From: Owenia fusiformis
Taxonomy: Eukaryota > Annelida > Polychaeta > Sabellida > Oweniidae
Assembly: GCA_903813345.2 (NCBI GenBank)
Contig: CAIIXF020000005.1
Location: forward strand, 18,417,375 to 18,481,374
Direction: 5' to 3'
DNA length: 64,000 nt
Part shown: positions 49,735-62,766 of the stretch, in pieces
Position numbering within the stretch: position 1 is the stretch's first letter
Layout: the number at the start of each line of letters is the position of its first letter
Made by a program: the position numbers and the translations under genes
Notes under the pieces: model-generated
Databases searched by the model: none
What the model was told of the DNA's origin: nothing
The model's input: only the letters and a program-made list of their open reading frames with translations

Positions 49735-49893
49735 CAGTAAAACCTCTGTGTGTGAGCACCTCTCTAAAGTAGACATGTTTTCACTTTTATTTAGATATAC
49801 ATGTACCATTATCTTTCAAAAAATGAAAAAAATCTTTCATGTTGTTCAGTTTCAGTTATTACTTTCAATTAATTTAAAAAAAGTTTTACTTTG
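49735..49893. mobile_element. probable MITE with CAGTAAAACC ends, copy 5
   Basis: The left end is GCAGTAAAACCTCTGTG and continues GAGCACCTCTCTAAAGTAGACAT. A candidate right end is AAGTTTTACTTTG at about 49881-49893. The word AACCTCTCTAGTAGACAT recurs at 49914, perhaps from a second, broken copy. The right boundary is weak. Confidence 0.4.
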
Positions 49894-52293
49894 GAATAAA
49901 CTATTATTTTTAAACCTCTCTAGTAGACATACCTTTCCAATAATTGTTCCAAAATAGGATATACACCTGTATGTATCTTCCATTTCATGTAATCAGATTT
50001 CATGCCATCTTTCATGGTTTGCATGAATACTTAATTGTTCTAATGAACACTGTTTTCTTTTGACTCATAAGTGTTTATTTCATTTAGGTTTTATTGTGCC
50101 CTTGTTGATCAAGAGGCTGTCAAAGTGACACAATGAAAGGGGGAGGGTTAGTTAGGGTATTGTCCCTGCTTACGTCAGAGGATCCGGTCTTCATAAAAAG
50201 CCTGAATAAGGCTGGATAAGAGACCCTGGGGCCTAGCTAAATTCATTGAGGTGGTTTGAAACCCACCGCTGCTCTGAGAAAAAGTTATTGAAAAATTAGT
50301 TAATAAGCTATTGAAGTTATTTTGCCTTGGGGTATAAGTCAAAATGCTGATGTCTTGTAGTTGTGAAAAACATGAATTCATTTCGACATTTAGAAGGAGA
50401 AAGGAGACTAGAATTACTGCATAAACTGCTATTTAAAACCCTTTTCATGATATTTCTATTATAAAACCCGAAATGTGAGTTCAAAGGGAAAACGAAATAA
50501 TTATGAATGAAAACTGAGAAATCGCACTGATTGTGACAGAATGCCAACTTACACAGTGAAAACTTGAAAAGTTGACAGTCTGATATTTGATTGTGAATAT
50601 TGAGGGCTTTTAACACTGGAAAACTGTCAAGCAGACTAAAAAAACATTAGTTTAAAGCATATGTTTTAAAAACATTTTTTTGTGATAAATATAGGCCATG
50701 TAGTGCAAAGAATTGTCACATGCTCTTCATATTGGACAGCTAGTATATTTGATCAACTCTTTTAATTAATAGTAGGTTAATAATGTTAAATGATGAAATA
50801 TGTATTGTATACTAAGACTAGAAAAATAAACAACATCACCTAGATTTTTGCAATTAAAATGATGATTGATGAACAAAAATCTTCAATTTTATTTTGTAGG
50901 CAAACATAGTGTGGCAAACATATATTCTGACGTCTTAAGTAATAATTTTCTTATACTATTTTCTTATTTGGCGACTTCTGTTACATTCAGAAATAAAGGA
51001 CAGGTGGCGGTAAACCCCTCTTTTAGCCCACCTACAAAACAAGTATATATTGACATGGAATTAAAGAGGAAGTATGACTCATTACTTAAAATGTGATTTC
51101 TGAGAGTTTTGACATTTGACCTTGACACTAGGGTGGTTTAAAGGTCAACTTTGAGAGTTGCTATTTTTGTCAAAATTTTACTGTTTCTAATCCAAGAAAT
51201 GAGAGCAATTGGCTTTATTTTGATTGTGACTGATAAAAAGACATGTGAATAGAAATAAATTTTTTTTAAATAAATTATCACGGGCAATTACCTGAAAATC
51301 TTGAGAATAAATACCGATATGGGCATTTTTAGGGGGACTAAATTTTCTCGTTTCAAAAATGATTGCTCTTGTTGCCTTTTGAGACTCTAACAGTATCCTA
51401 AGCATGTTTTAAGAGTTAAGATGTGATTATTATTTTAAATGCCCATGGGCAATTAGGATAAAATGACTGAAATTAAATGCACTCAAGGGCACTTCAAAAA
51501 GAATGGATTTTCTTATTTCAATTGCTTCTCGCCAGTTTTCTAAACATGTTTGCCATAATTATTCTAAATAGTTATAGGGTCAGTTTACTAAATGCCCATT
51601 GGCATTTGGCATTTTATTTGGCATTTGAAATTAAAATGTTTGAATGTACACTTACTTTTAAAGTTATTTGCCAATTTGCAGTTCCCATATTTGAAACACA
51701 TATAATTCAGAGAAATCCTCTCTCAATATATATCATAAAATATAAGGCAGCATCATGTATGAATGGCATGACACTCAAAGGATTGCCTAAAATAATTTCT
51801 ACTTATTCCCTATTTAGAAAAACACTTAGGCCATTCAAATATTTTCTTATAATAATGTCACTAAATTCTATGTTTTCAGAAAAAACAAAATGTCCCCATG
51901 TACTCTCTACTTGTAATGTATATAAATGACAAAGGGAATTGTGATCTTGGATTATATTGTAGCGAAATGAGTTCCAAGATTGATTAAAAACTAAATATAT
52001 ATAAACTTCATTAACAAGGTCATCTGAACTCAAGAGGTGTGTTACTTGCTAATTGGCACAATGTGTTATTGCATTTTCACTCTTAAATAATATATAAAAC
52101 CCTTTAAATAAATGAAGGTTTTGTAGTTTTTAATTTAAGGCTCTTCATCAGAATGCCAACATATAATTAATTTTGGATGGCCTAATCTGTACATGTAGTT
52201 ATGTAGTGTACATGTATGCCCATGTTAGCAGCCATATTGAAAACATAAACCAGTCAGGCTTATTTTCATCACAAAAGTTAAGTTTTAGTGGTG

Positions 52294-52388
52294 AGCCCAA
52301 ACTCCCACAAAAATGATATTTGCAGAGAAGTTACTTTACAGTCTCTGCATTATACAGTTTCAATATATTTTTTGTGGGAGTGTGGGCT
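52294..52388. other. nested hairpin in ADAMTS intron 2
   Basis: The left arm AGCCCAAACTCCCACAAAAA (from 52294) pairs with the right arm ending TTTTTGTGGGAGTGTGGGCT (to 52388); the match continues with few mismatches for about 28 bp. Inside the loop, TGCAGAGA (52321) and TCTCTGCA (52342) form a second perfect 8-bp stem. The structure could be a small palindromic transposon relic or a structured transcript. Confidence 0.7.
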
Positions 52389-54809
52389 GACAGTTAATTT
52401 TTCAATGAAAGGGAATGAGCACCATGCTAAAACTTGATAACAAAGTGAACGAAAAATGACAATGTTTTCTAGATTTCCATAGGTAAACTACATACATCGC
52501 TTGATTTTGTCAATTTTTTTCTCCGAATACTTGTATGCCATATGTTCCATATATTAAATTCTACATCATGATAAGTTTTGATATTATTTTGTTGGTAAAC
52601 ATAATGTGTACCCATATTCAGACAGCCTTGTGATAGGGGTTCTTACTGCCAATTTTTCAAAGAAACTGAGAACTTATACCACTTTTTGAAATTGCACATC
52701 TCAAGAAGAAAGGTTTATCTACAACTTGCAATCGGTTTTAAAAGTAAATGGAAGAATGAGTTTTTCAGAAAAAGTCTAAGTGGACCAATAGTCTGTTAAA
52801 TGGACCTGTTCTTTACTTTATAATATAATATTTCAAAATTTATTTCCGAGTTATCGCAGCCCCCTTTTCAACACCAACGAGTCAATTTGTCTATAAAACT
52901 TGACGACATAATTTCTGTTTGCACCTAGTCTTTAGACATACAACCAGGTGTGAACTCTAGTATTCGGGGGATATTAACAGTATTGACTCTTATTTGTTAT
53001 TACAAGTAGCAGTTCTATTCTGACTTACCTGATAGAAGCCTCAGGGCAAGTATCATGAAAACCTACATGCTGTTTCAAGATATTGGGATTAAAGGCATAC
53101 AAACACTCTTGTATTCTGGTATTAATCCCCCATGTTGATGTTACTCTCTTACATTCTCTGTTGAATATAGTACCTCATCCCCAATCCTCCAACCTTCCCC
53201 ATTTTCATTTTATCACAGTTAATATTGATGAATATAGGACCCCTTCAATTTTAAATTTTTTTACTCCAATTGTTTATTTGAGAAGACCTGTCGAAAACTT
53301 AATTTCAGATTCAATAAGATTATGTTAAAGATATCAGATTTTCATATTTTTAAACTAAAGTTTCAATATCATACAAAAGCACTACATAGTTTTCAATTAG
53401 AACTTAAAAACTCACACCATTTATATTATCTTGAGACATCAGAAAATGTATGCCCTTTTAGCCCATCCAGACAGTTTTTTATGTACTTTTGGTTATTTTT
53501 TATTTATTTATGAATGATCTTACCAAAAGATCACTCCAATATCGCATCAGTGAGACAGCTCAATATATTTTTTAACTTTTTGAAATTGAAGTGAATCAGA
53601 TTTTTTTGATGGACAGTTGGTGAATAACTTCTCATGACTTTGTATAGAACACCTGGTGGTCAAGGTAGTATCTTATTTCATACTTTCTAAATTGATAATT
53701 TTGAATTTTGAAATATGATCATATATTTTTCCAGGGTCATAGGAAAATGACATACTTGAGATTTTATCTTGTTATATAGGATCTATAGATTCCAGTCTTA
53801 TTTTATACAAGTACCTTCACAGTCAAACCTACCCTGATCCTGCTACCCACTCCTATGACTCTCTGATTTAACTTATGATTTCATCGTTTTGATTCTGACA
53901 TGATCTTAAATCTCATGTAGCTTATATGGAATTTAATGGTAGTTTGAATATAAAATGAATGTAAAAGATTAAATTGGAATATACTTAAAGTGAGTTTTGC
54001 TATATTATTCTAAATACTAAATACATTTAGATGAAAGATGTATGTCTCATAAAGAGTGTCAACAGTTCAGTTCTTGCAAAGGTTAGATAGTACCTTTGAT
54101 ATCACAGACTTTATAATATGTTTCTCTTATATATAAATACAGATATTATAACTGAAATCAAATGTATAATAATATATAACACAAATATAGCATTTACACT
54201 TGTTTCAACTTTCAGTAATCCAGATGTCAAATTGTTTACTTAACTTTGGACTGGGGAGAAATCCGGAAATAAAACAAAACTTTCTGTTCATTCAGGTTCA
54301 ATTTCAAAAGTTTAAATGTGACAGCTCTTTTGTGAGAGTATATTATCTTCAAAATCCTCAATTTGAAAAGGGTTTTAAAGGATGTAGTTGAGTTCTGCCC
54401 TAGACCTCTTGAAATTTGACTTGAGTAGTAATAAGATTGTTAATATAGAAATTTGACACTTTGATTTGAGAAAGACTTTCTTGTAAAATTGGCAGTAGTC
54501 CTAACAGAACAAATTGCATTGTTACAGCAATGAGAGCAATTAAAACTTCCAGGGACCTAACTTGATTGTTCTATTCCAGTTAAATCATCAGTAAATACAT
54601 ATCAACCATACTGCCTTTTTCTGTAGAAAGGCCCTTCAGTTTTCTTGGTTAAGGTGGTTCCATACTTTTAGAAAGCATTAGAGAATATCAGTACAATGTT
54701 ATTTTAACGAAATGTTTTGATTTTGAACTATTTATTCTATAATAACATGCAAATATCCATATAAAATTTTGAAAAATATTACCCATTTCAACAACTATTG
54801 GTAATTATA

Positions 54810-55144
54810 CACTCTTAAAAATGAATTACTTGAGTATTTCCCAAGTATTTCCCAAGTATAAAAATTACTTAAAGTTAAATACTTAGTTTTACTTCATTTT
54901 ACTTAGGTTTAACTTATATTGTCATTTTGAGTTTTTTAATTGCTTAATTATGTAAATGAGTATTACAATTACTACAGTAGTATTTCAATTTCTCTCCTTG
55001 CATTAGTAAATTCACCATAAATGAATTACTTTAAAATGACTTAAACATTATTCAGTAGTTCAAGATTATTTAGTAATTTTTGACTTAAAATGAGTAGTAC
55101 AATTTCTCAATATAAGGAAATCCAAGTAATAATTTTTAAGAGTG
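54810..55144. mobile_element. 335-bp MITE with CACTCTTAAAAAT ends and TA flanks
   Basis: The segment starts TA|CACTCTTAAAAATGAATTAC and ends AATAATTTTTAAGAGTG|TA. The complement of the right end is CACTCTTAAAAATTATTACTTG, matching the left end over about 22 bases with two or three differences. The interior is extremely AT-rich and full of ATTACTT/TACTTAA words in both orientations, which may be subterminal transposase-binding repeats. It has no coding capacity. The superfamily is uncertain; the TA target suggests a Tc1-mariner relative. Confidence 0.85.
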
Positions 55145-56747
55145 TAATCATTGATATTTTCGTCATTTAGATTTACTTTAACCCAAATGTCTATTTCTTT
55201 ACTGTTAAAAATGATATCATGGATTTCTTAAATAATTCACAAAATACTTCAAATTGACTTTTAATATTCTGAAATATGCAAGAAGTTATTTATAATGAAA
55301 TTGACCATTATTGTATTGTATCTAGACATTGTTTATACGCTACATACTTAGTGGAAGTACTCACAGACTTTAACAACATATCTAGCATGAGAATTATAAA
55401 GTTGTGGGAAATAAGTTGTATTCAAACACTTCAATGATTGTTCTCAGAAGCTGGAGCCATATTAGAAGTTAAAACAACAGTCCTTAAAGACCTAGGGATT
55501 AAAAATCAGCCCCGACTACAAGAATACATTCTATTGTTATGTAATCGTAAAAGTATGAATGAACCAAACTGTAGCATACGATCATAGTGAGAATAGCGCC
55601 TTTTCTGATGATTGATAAATCCTGATAAATACATGTTATCCAACAAAAACACGGCATTCTAAATCTTATAAGTAGATGGTGGAATAATCTGATAGAATAA
55701 CTACATCGGGTTTTAACCAAAATATTCTTATTAAAGGCAAAGATTATCCATGTGAGCTGAAAATTGAATTATCCATCTTGTTTTATATATACATAGTAGA
55801 TGATTATTATAAAAGACTTCAAAGTTTCTTTAGCCAAAACAAAGGAATTATTGAAAATTGGGTTAAGAGGGTCCCTAATAAGATGAGAATCAGCTTTGCT
55901 TAGAATCTTTAGTAAGGAGGCTGTCAAAGCTAGTGCTCAAAGGTACCAGAGAATACAGTAGTATTATTTAGGTAATGTACTTACGAGTGCTGTTTTGCCC
56001 CCCTTGGTTCAAACATTTTCCCACAATATAACATATCAAAAGTCAATAGCTGTTCAGTTCAAGACCAACCTCTTGTATCTTGAATTTTGAATCCATTTCT
56101 TGTAATTGAATCCTTGTGAATGGAACAATTGAGCAGGTGCGTTATGAATGCATCCTGAGTAGTCTTCACTTAGATGGGAATAGTTTCAAGAGGCCCATAG
56201 TTTTCTCCTGTCCTGGGGGTCTACATGGCTGATAATTGAATTATGAAATTCTATCCTGTAGAATGGACGGGATGAAGGGAACCCTGCTATACCCCCAGGC
56301 TTGTTCACAATGTTTTCCTTGAATGGATAGATTAAATGTTTTCACCAGTGGTCAATGTAAACAAATTCAAGTAGCAGACAGGCTACACTCCTTTGAGAAG
56401 ATGACTCGGACCAAAAATGATTTTGTCATTCCCATACAATCAATAAGTAGTCCCCTTGCCTTCAATAAGACCATTTTCCAAGCTATTTGTACCTTGTTTG
56501 TTATTCTTAGGGTGAACAGACTTTGTTATATCAGCATACACATTGTCCAAAGCCACTGGTGAAATTGAAATGTATAATAATCACAACAGGCTCCAGGTTC
56601 ACTGTTATAAAGTTCATTGTTCAGGGGTAAGGCAAAATATTAGTGGTCTCTTTATTCCCAGAGGTAATACATGTATGAAAATGAAGGTCCACAATACTAC
56701 TCCCCTCATTGAAATAGTTCAGTGAGAAATGTATCTATAGAGACAGT

Positions 56748-56850
56748 GACTAAAGTACCAAGCAGTGACTTTAGAACCAAGCAGATACTATGGTACCAAG
56801 CAGTGACTATAGTACCAAGCAGTGATCATAGTTCCAAACAGTACTAATCA
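56748..56850. repeat. 20-bp tandem repeat (GTACCAAGCAGTGACTATA), about five copies
   Basis: TACCAAGCAGTGACT recurs every 18-22 bases with a few substitutions (AACCAAGCAGATACT, TTCCAAACAGTAC). It lies in ADAMTS intron 2. Confidence 0.85.
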
Positions 56851-59800
56851 GTTGAATGAATCAAAGTTGCTTTACCAACCAGTTGTGGTATTGAATTGCC
56901 ACCAAGACAACCAAGTATGTCATCAACAACTGCATTACTATTATGATACCTGATTATAATGCCTTGTTCTAATCCCAAAAACTACAATGTAGCTCTCTTT
57001 TGAGATGTGAAGTCAAACTTTTGCAAAGGGGAATAAGGTCATGCATAACTAAAAGGGGTGACATCATATCAGAGTCATGGGAGGCATGTAGCATATTGCT
57101 GTCTGTAACTCTCGGAGACATGGAGACCAAATGAAAAGATTATGGTATCACTGTTTGTAGATCAATTTCAGTGTCAATCCTAATTTGAGATAGCAGAGAT
57201 GTTAGATGGTGAACAGGGCAATGCCAGAATTTTCCAAAACATATGAGATTGAGACCATTGGCTTTCATGATTTCCAGAATCCACAAAGGGATATAATAAT
57301 TGGGTGATACATTTTTTTGAAGTCCCTTGATTTCTGAGTATATTTGTATCCCAGAATGCATCATTGCAAAATTCAGGAACCGACATACTCGTTCACCAGT
57401 TTGGTTTTCATATGAAAATGTTATACCTTAGTAATCCGAGATGGGAACCCAGGGCATCCTTCTTCAAAGGACTTCTAAAATACCCTTGCAGCAAGGATGA
57501 CCCAGGGGAACTCAGAGACTCTTGAAATGATGCAACTCTTTCACCTTTCCAGAACAAGTCTGGTGACATGGAAGAAAGGTTCGTCATTAATTAGTGAGGA
57601 TGTTTCATTCCCGTTTCATTGAAGTTCATGATGTTAAAGTCATTGGTGGTGTAATTAGTTACAGGGAAATGTCTAGTTTGGACAGACTTATCAACAAATG
57701 CAGTTGTTGATGACATACTTGGTTGACTTGATGACAATTTGATACCACAGAGTGTGACTATTTCATACTAAGTATAGAGCTAAGACAGGGCCCACTCATC
57801 TTAACAAAGCATGTTGTCCCTAAGGCAATACAGTAACTACACAAATTTATATTGTTAATCAGACAATGCTTTTTGGTATAATGGACCCAAATAGGACTAA
57901 TATATGGGAAAGAACCTCTATGAATGAGATGAATGAACTGGACGATATCCTCACCCCCTGTTGTTCATAAAAACTTCAGATGATTTATATAGTGTTCAAA
58001 AATTTGTGCTGTTTTGTAGTATTTTAAAAAAAATTCAAAAGTTGGTTTCTCATTTGTAAAATGGTAATAGCAGTACATATAACATTATCTTAAATGTTTG
58101 AAGTCAGACAAACTTTGAAACTGATAGGATTTGAATTTCTTATTGAAAAATGAATTGTCATCACTGAAGAGTAATTTGTTGATAACAATCCTATTAGTGC
58201 AGCACATAAAGTAACTGAACTGTGGCATATGGACTTCCAAAGGGCATCTACTAGAGATAGTGCTGCAAGAACTAGAGCTCAATGTGGTGTAAATAGACAT
58301 AGACACGTGGAGAGTAACTTGTGGAGGTCAGTTCTGCTGATACTTTTCTTGCATGTAATTGGTATAAAATGGTTCATATAATTTGCAGCTTTTTGGTTTT
58401 TGTTTCAAATGTTTATTCAAAAGTGCATTGTCAGGATTTTTGATCATATATCATGATCAGATTAATTATCTCTATTATGAATCATGCAGGCATTTTCTTA
58501 TAGAAGGATAATGGAGTATCAAACCCATATATGTGTATTTATATTTTGTAAAATGGCTTCAGTAGTGTTTCCAAATGTTGCCAATTGTTTGATATAGAGT
58601 TATGGTTCCATTCATACTCTTATTCATAATTGATTCTAAAAATTGGCATGTTGGCAACAAGTCGTTCAACATTTTCTGTTAGGGTTGCACCAGGAGTGAC
58701 AAAAAGTCTGGCTGAAAGATTAGGCTCTATGGCTCAATATATAGAGGTATTATCAGGTACAATCACAATCCATGATATTTGAGAATGATTCTGTTGTACC
58801 CTGTCAATATGTGCTTCTCTAGAGGTAATGACTCTTGATACTCTTAAGTCTACCAATTCATTTCCCCTAAGCTCCACATGTTTAACTGTATGTTGGGCTT
58901 CAAACTGTTATTCTCTTTTATATAGAGGGTCATGAACGTTTTTTCTTCGTTCACAAGTTATTTTGTGAAATCAGTATGGCAATATTAAATACAGGTTTAA
59001 TCTAATTATGTTTTTTCTGATTCTAATGATTGTTAGAAAGAAAGCAGATGCTGCGTCTTACTGATTGAGATTACCTTTGTTATGCTCATGGTGGGGTTGT
59101 TTTGGACAGTGTGTTTATTTCTCTACTTTACTCATAGATAGGAGTCAGTCAATGTCTAAATTGTTGCTTTAATCTAAATGCACTGAAAATGCAGCAAAAG
59201 TAGTAATACAAAAAACTTCAAGACCCTCCTCATATGCACGTAGGATCTAAATTTGATCTTGAACCTGATGGAGCAATGGGAAGGTGAAGTGTTATATTTC
59301 AATCTACATGTATCTCATCAATTGCTCAATCTGTATGTATGCCCTTGCCTAGATGTTTGATACACCTGGTTTCAATTTATGATTTCTAGCCCAACAAGGG
59401 ATTATCATTCTGGTTACACTTAGGAAATATTTGATCTTCTAGAATAGATGGGTTTTCACTACTATATGTGTGGCTATCACATCCTTGACTTTGAAAAGAT
59501 TACCATAGATTTATACTGTATAACCTCCCCTTATGAGCCTCACACATTTTGCCTTTTCTCCCAAAATACGTGAGAATTGTGATTTGGAAGATGGAAGTAT
59601 CAAGACAGATGGTTTGTGACACTCAGATCTGAATCATATAAAAAATACAAAGAGTACATCAGCTGAGGTAGTACTTTATCCAGTAATGTACCCAATAAGA
59701 ACTGTTTTGAAAGGAGGATATCCACAGGTTCCATTTCGGCAGGTCGAAACGTTTCACGTCATCTCAGCAGGCTAGAGGATTAACATTTCCTGGGTTGCTT

Positions 59801-62615
59801 CACTCATTGCCAGGTAGACTTGGTAGTAGTGCATACACCTGCTTCTCAGACACTTCCGCATAGCTGTCTTATACTCAAAGGTTTCCAGAATTTGGGTTAT
59901 CAAAACCTTTAGGATTTGGCTCATTTGACACATGCTAGTCTAACGCTGGTAGTTCTTTAAGTCATTTGACATGCACATAACCCACCTTTGTTTATTTTTT
60001 TTGGTGTATTAGTGATCTTACGAATGTCGTCTTAGGGAAGTGAGAGTATGATCAAGATTATGTTTTGGAAAATGTTCATTAACTAATCTAGACACCCTTA
60101 TTATATACAAAATGTGATACTGATCATTTTGGGTCTGATTTCATTTGCTTTGTCAGGATGCATTTATAAAAAGAACCTTACTTAATAATCAATTATCAGA
60201 TGAACGTAACATTTTTTACATTTTTGAAGTCACAGAACAAACCACAAATGTTCAAGTTAAATCACAATGTTGAAAATTTGCATTGTGGGTTCTACAGCCT
60301 CTATTCTCTCATGAAGAGAGCAGCTTTAGATAAAAGAGGGACTTCGATGAATCAGAATAGAAAATTTGAGTTTGCGATTTTCATATTAATAGTACTTGTA
60401 CAGTATCAGTATGGGATCCTCAGTCTGTTCTACCCATTAGATCTCTCACAAGCTTTAGATAAAGAGAAACTCTGAATTGTAATTGGTAGAGCAACCTGGG
60501 CCAACAGGTTTCTTTGTTCTTCTTTCCATATAGCCTTTGGGTAGACACCATTCCCTTGACCATTCTCACACCAATTAGAGTTGAATCACAGATGGCCCCT
60601 GTTAAGGTTGTGTAACACACATCCTAGAAAGTAAAGTGGAAGTGTGTTTAATTAACAGTCTCTTTGATCATGAGCTTTAATGATCCCTTATGGTTATTGT
60701 CCATTATCAAAACATGACATTTGTGTATTATGATTATGTCCTTTAATGTAACATATTGTCAGTTCAAGTGTTTAACTCTATTTGTAAATGTCATAATAAT
60801 CACCAATGATTGGTTCAACTCATGCAAAGTTGTTTTACTTTGTTGGATTTTCTTGAGAAAGTTTGCTTTGTTATATAAGAAACACAGGATGCCTATTTGT
60901 TAAAAGTTTTGTTATATGATTATTACAAAATACATTAGGCTTTACAATAGATAATGTTATAAGTACCTGTCAGGATGTAGGAGTAGAGTAGCCAGTTCAC
61001 CAAAATTAGCTGTAAACTGATTGAATCATGTTGTGTCATTACTATGTCATCAATTATGTCATTAGCTTGACCCATTTGGTCACCACACTTAATCAAGATA
61101 ACCTTTATATTATGTAAGAACAGTGTCTTCTTGGTAGGGGGTCCTCAGTTAGCCTTTTCCATTTCCCATTTAAGAAATTTGAACCTTTTTTAGCAATGGG
61201 AGAAAATACCTGGCTCAGAAGATATTCCTTACAGACATGCAAATTCAGCCAGTTTTTGACATAACAAACTAGCAAACACATTAATAAACAAGTAAACATT
61301 AAGCCAGGTTTATCAAAACTTAATTGAGCTGTTGAAATGACCAACTTAATAGAAACCAGAATGAAACCCAAGCATGCATGGCTCATCAGGCAAGAAAGGA
61401 AACTGAAAGAGTATCAGAACTGAATTCTTCTATTTAATAATGTCCCCCATGCAATCATGTGTATATATGATTATGAAAGTCTATGTAGTGTAAAGTCTCA
61501 AATCTGATATTTGTTCAGACCCTGGTAAAACTGATAATTTTAGATGGCAACTTCTAAACAAAATGCACTAATTAGCTGGGCATAAACAATACTGGCCATC
61601 ACTGATGAAAGCTCTCAATGAGCCAGCCTTGAGATAACATAAAATTACTGTAGAACATTACACTTTCATATATTGCATACCTTCTTAGAAGGAGGGAGGG
61701 ATGTCGAAAGATCTTTGTTTTTTGGTTGTTCTTCATCTTGATCACAAAAAGATTTCAGTTCTGTACATAATTGTGATTTCTTTAGATCTCATGAATTGTG
61801 CAAAATATATACTTGAAACGAAAAATGAATTTCTTCAGTATGTTTATACATTTATGATAGCTATTTCTGGAAAGAAGAGCTATCTTTGTAGCACTGCTTT
61901 AATGGGGATTTATGATTATGGGTTTAACAACACAGTAACCATTTTGTCCTCAACAAATACAGAAATGTAATTATGTACACCAGGGGGCACTGAACTCTGT
62001 AGAGTATAATTTGTGAGAACTATTATTATTAAATCATTCATTTAGATATTTGATCCACATTTTTATGCCCATCTTTTGCAAAATTTTGAAAGGCTAAAAT
62101 CCAGACAAGGCAAACGTTTTTGTTGCTTAATTGTAGAATTGTAACTTTTCCTAGTTTATTCCAAAGAAAACAATCAGTTGGAAAAGTGTATCACTTTCAC
62201 ACATATGGTTGCATCACTGATTTGGACCACCTGGAACTAGCTAATGATGGGAAAACAAGCCAATTTTATGCTTTTTGCATCAGTTACCTTAGCAACTAAG
62301 AGTTTTACTTCAAGAAATCACATTATTTTAGCTTCATTGGAATTGACATAAATATATGTATGCTACATCTGAATGCATTTCTCTGAAAATAAGAAGTCAA
62401 TATTGATATAGTCAGATTTAAGGAAAAAAGATATCATAATCTGCGTGTACTAAATTATACAAAAGATGATGAGGGGATTGATTAGGGAACACACTAATTT
62501 ACTTATTATGCACTAGAAATAAAATATGTTACAAGTTTTGTTTACAAGTTTTGTTTTGTTGACATTTCTTTTTGTATTTGTAATAAATGTTTTTTTTTAT
62601 TTTATTTTATTGCAG

Positions 62616-62766
62616 TTTGGTCGGATATTTTACAAAGGTCAAGATTATTTCATAGAGCCTCACCATGGCGACAATACTTCAGAGCCTACAGAGCGTAAAC
62701 AGCATGTATTATATCAACATCAGGATCGTCATGGTCACCATCCTTCCCAACACTGTGGAACAGAAA
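62616..62766 (+). CDS. ADAMTS-type metalloprotease, exon 3 (end of propeptide, Cys switch; gene continues right)
   Basis: This 151-bp exon follows the acceptor TATTGCAG|TTT and ends at CAGAAA|GTAAGT, one base into a codon. It encodes residues 160-209, including FGRIFYKGQDYFIEP, the near-universal 'Y-F-I-E-P' block of ADAMTS propeptides, then HVLY (family: HVVY/HVLY) and a His-rich tail ending HCGTE. Cys206-Gly207 is probably the cysteine switch that occupies the zinc site in the latent enzyme. The usual form is C-G-V, so Thr in the third place is a small departure. The catalytic domain should follow to the right of the window; no such exon was recognised up to 64000. Confidence 0.87.

Larger units (their letters stand above)
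49214..62615 (+). other. ADAMTS intron 2 (13.4 kb)
   Basis: Phase-0 intron between the two propeptide exons. It holds one 335-bp inverted-repeat element, a probable copy of the CAGTAAAACC family, a nested hairpin and a 20-bp tandem array, listed separately. The open frames within it (for example 51477-51929, 150 codons, and 60200-60475) have no recognisable family and look like chance in AT-rich DNA. Confidence 0.8.

Noticed and set aside
50079-50300. Possible tRNA-derived SINE with a B-box-like GGTTTGAAACC at 50253
   Set aside because: No A box at the proper distance, no poly(A) or tandem tail, and the B-box match is imperfect.
51477-51929. 150-codon plus-strand frame in ADAMTS intron 2
   Set aside because: Composition is typical of chance frames in AT-rich DNA, with no family resemblance and no splice or promoter context.
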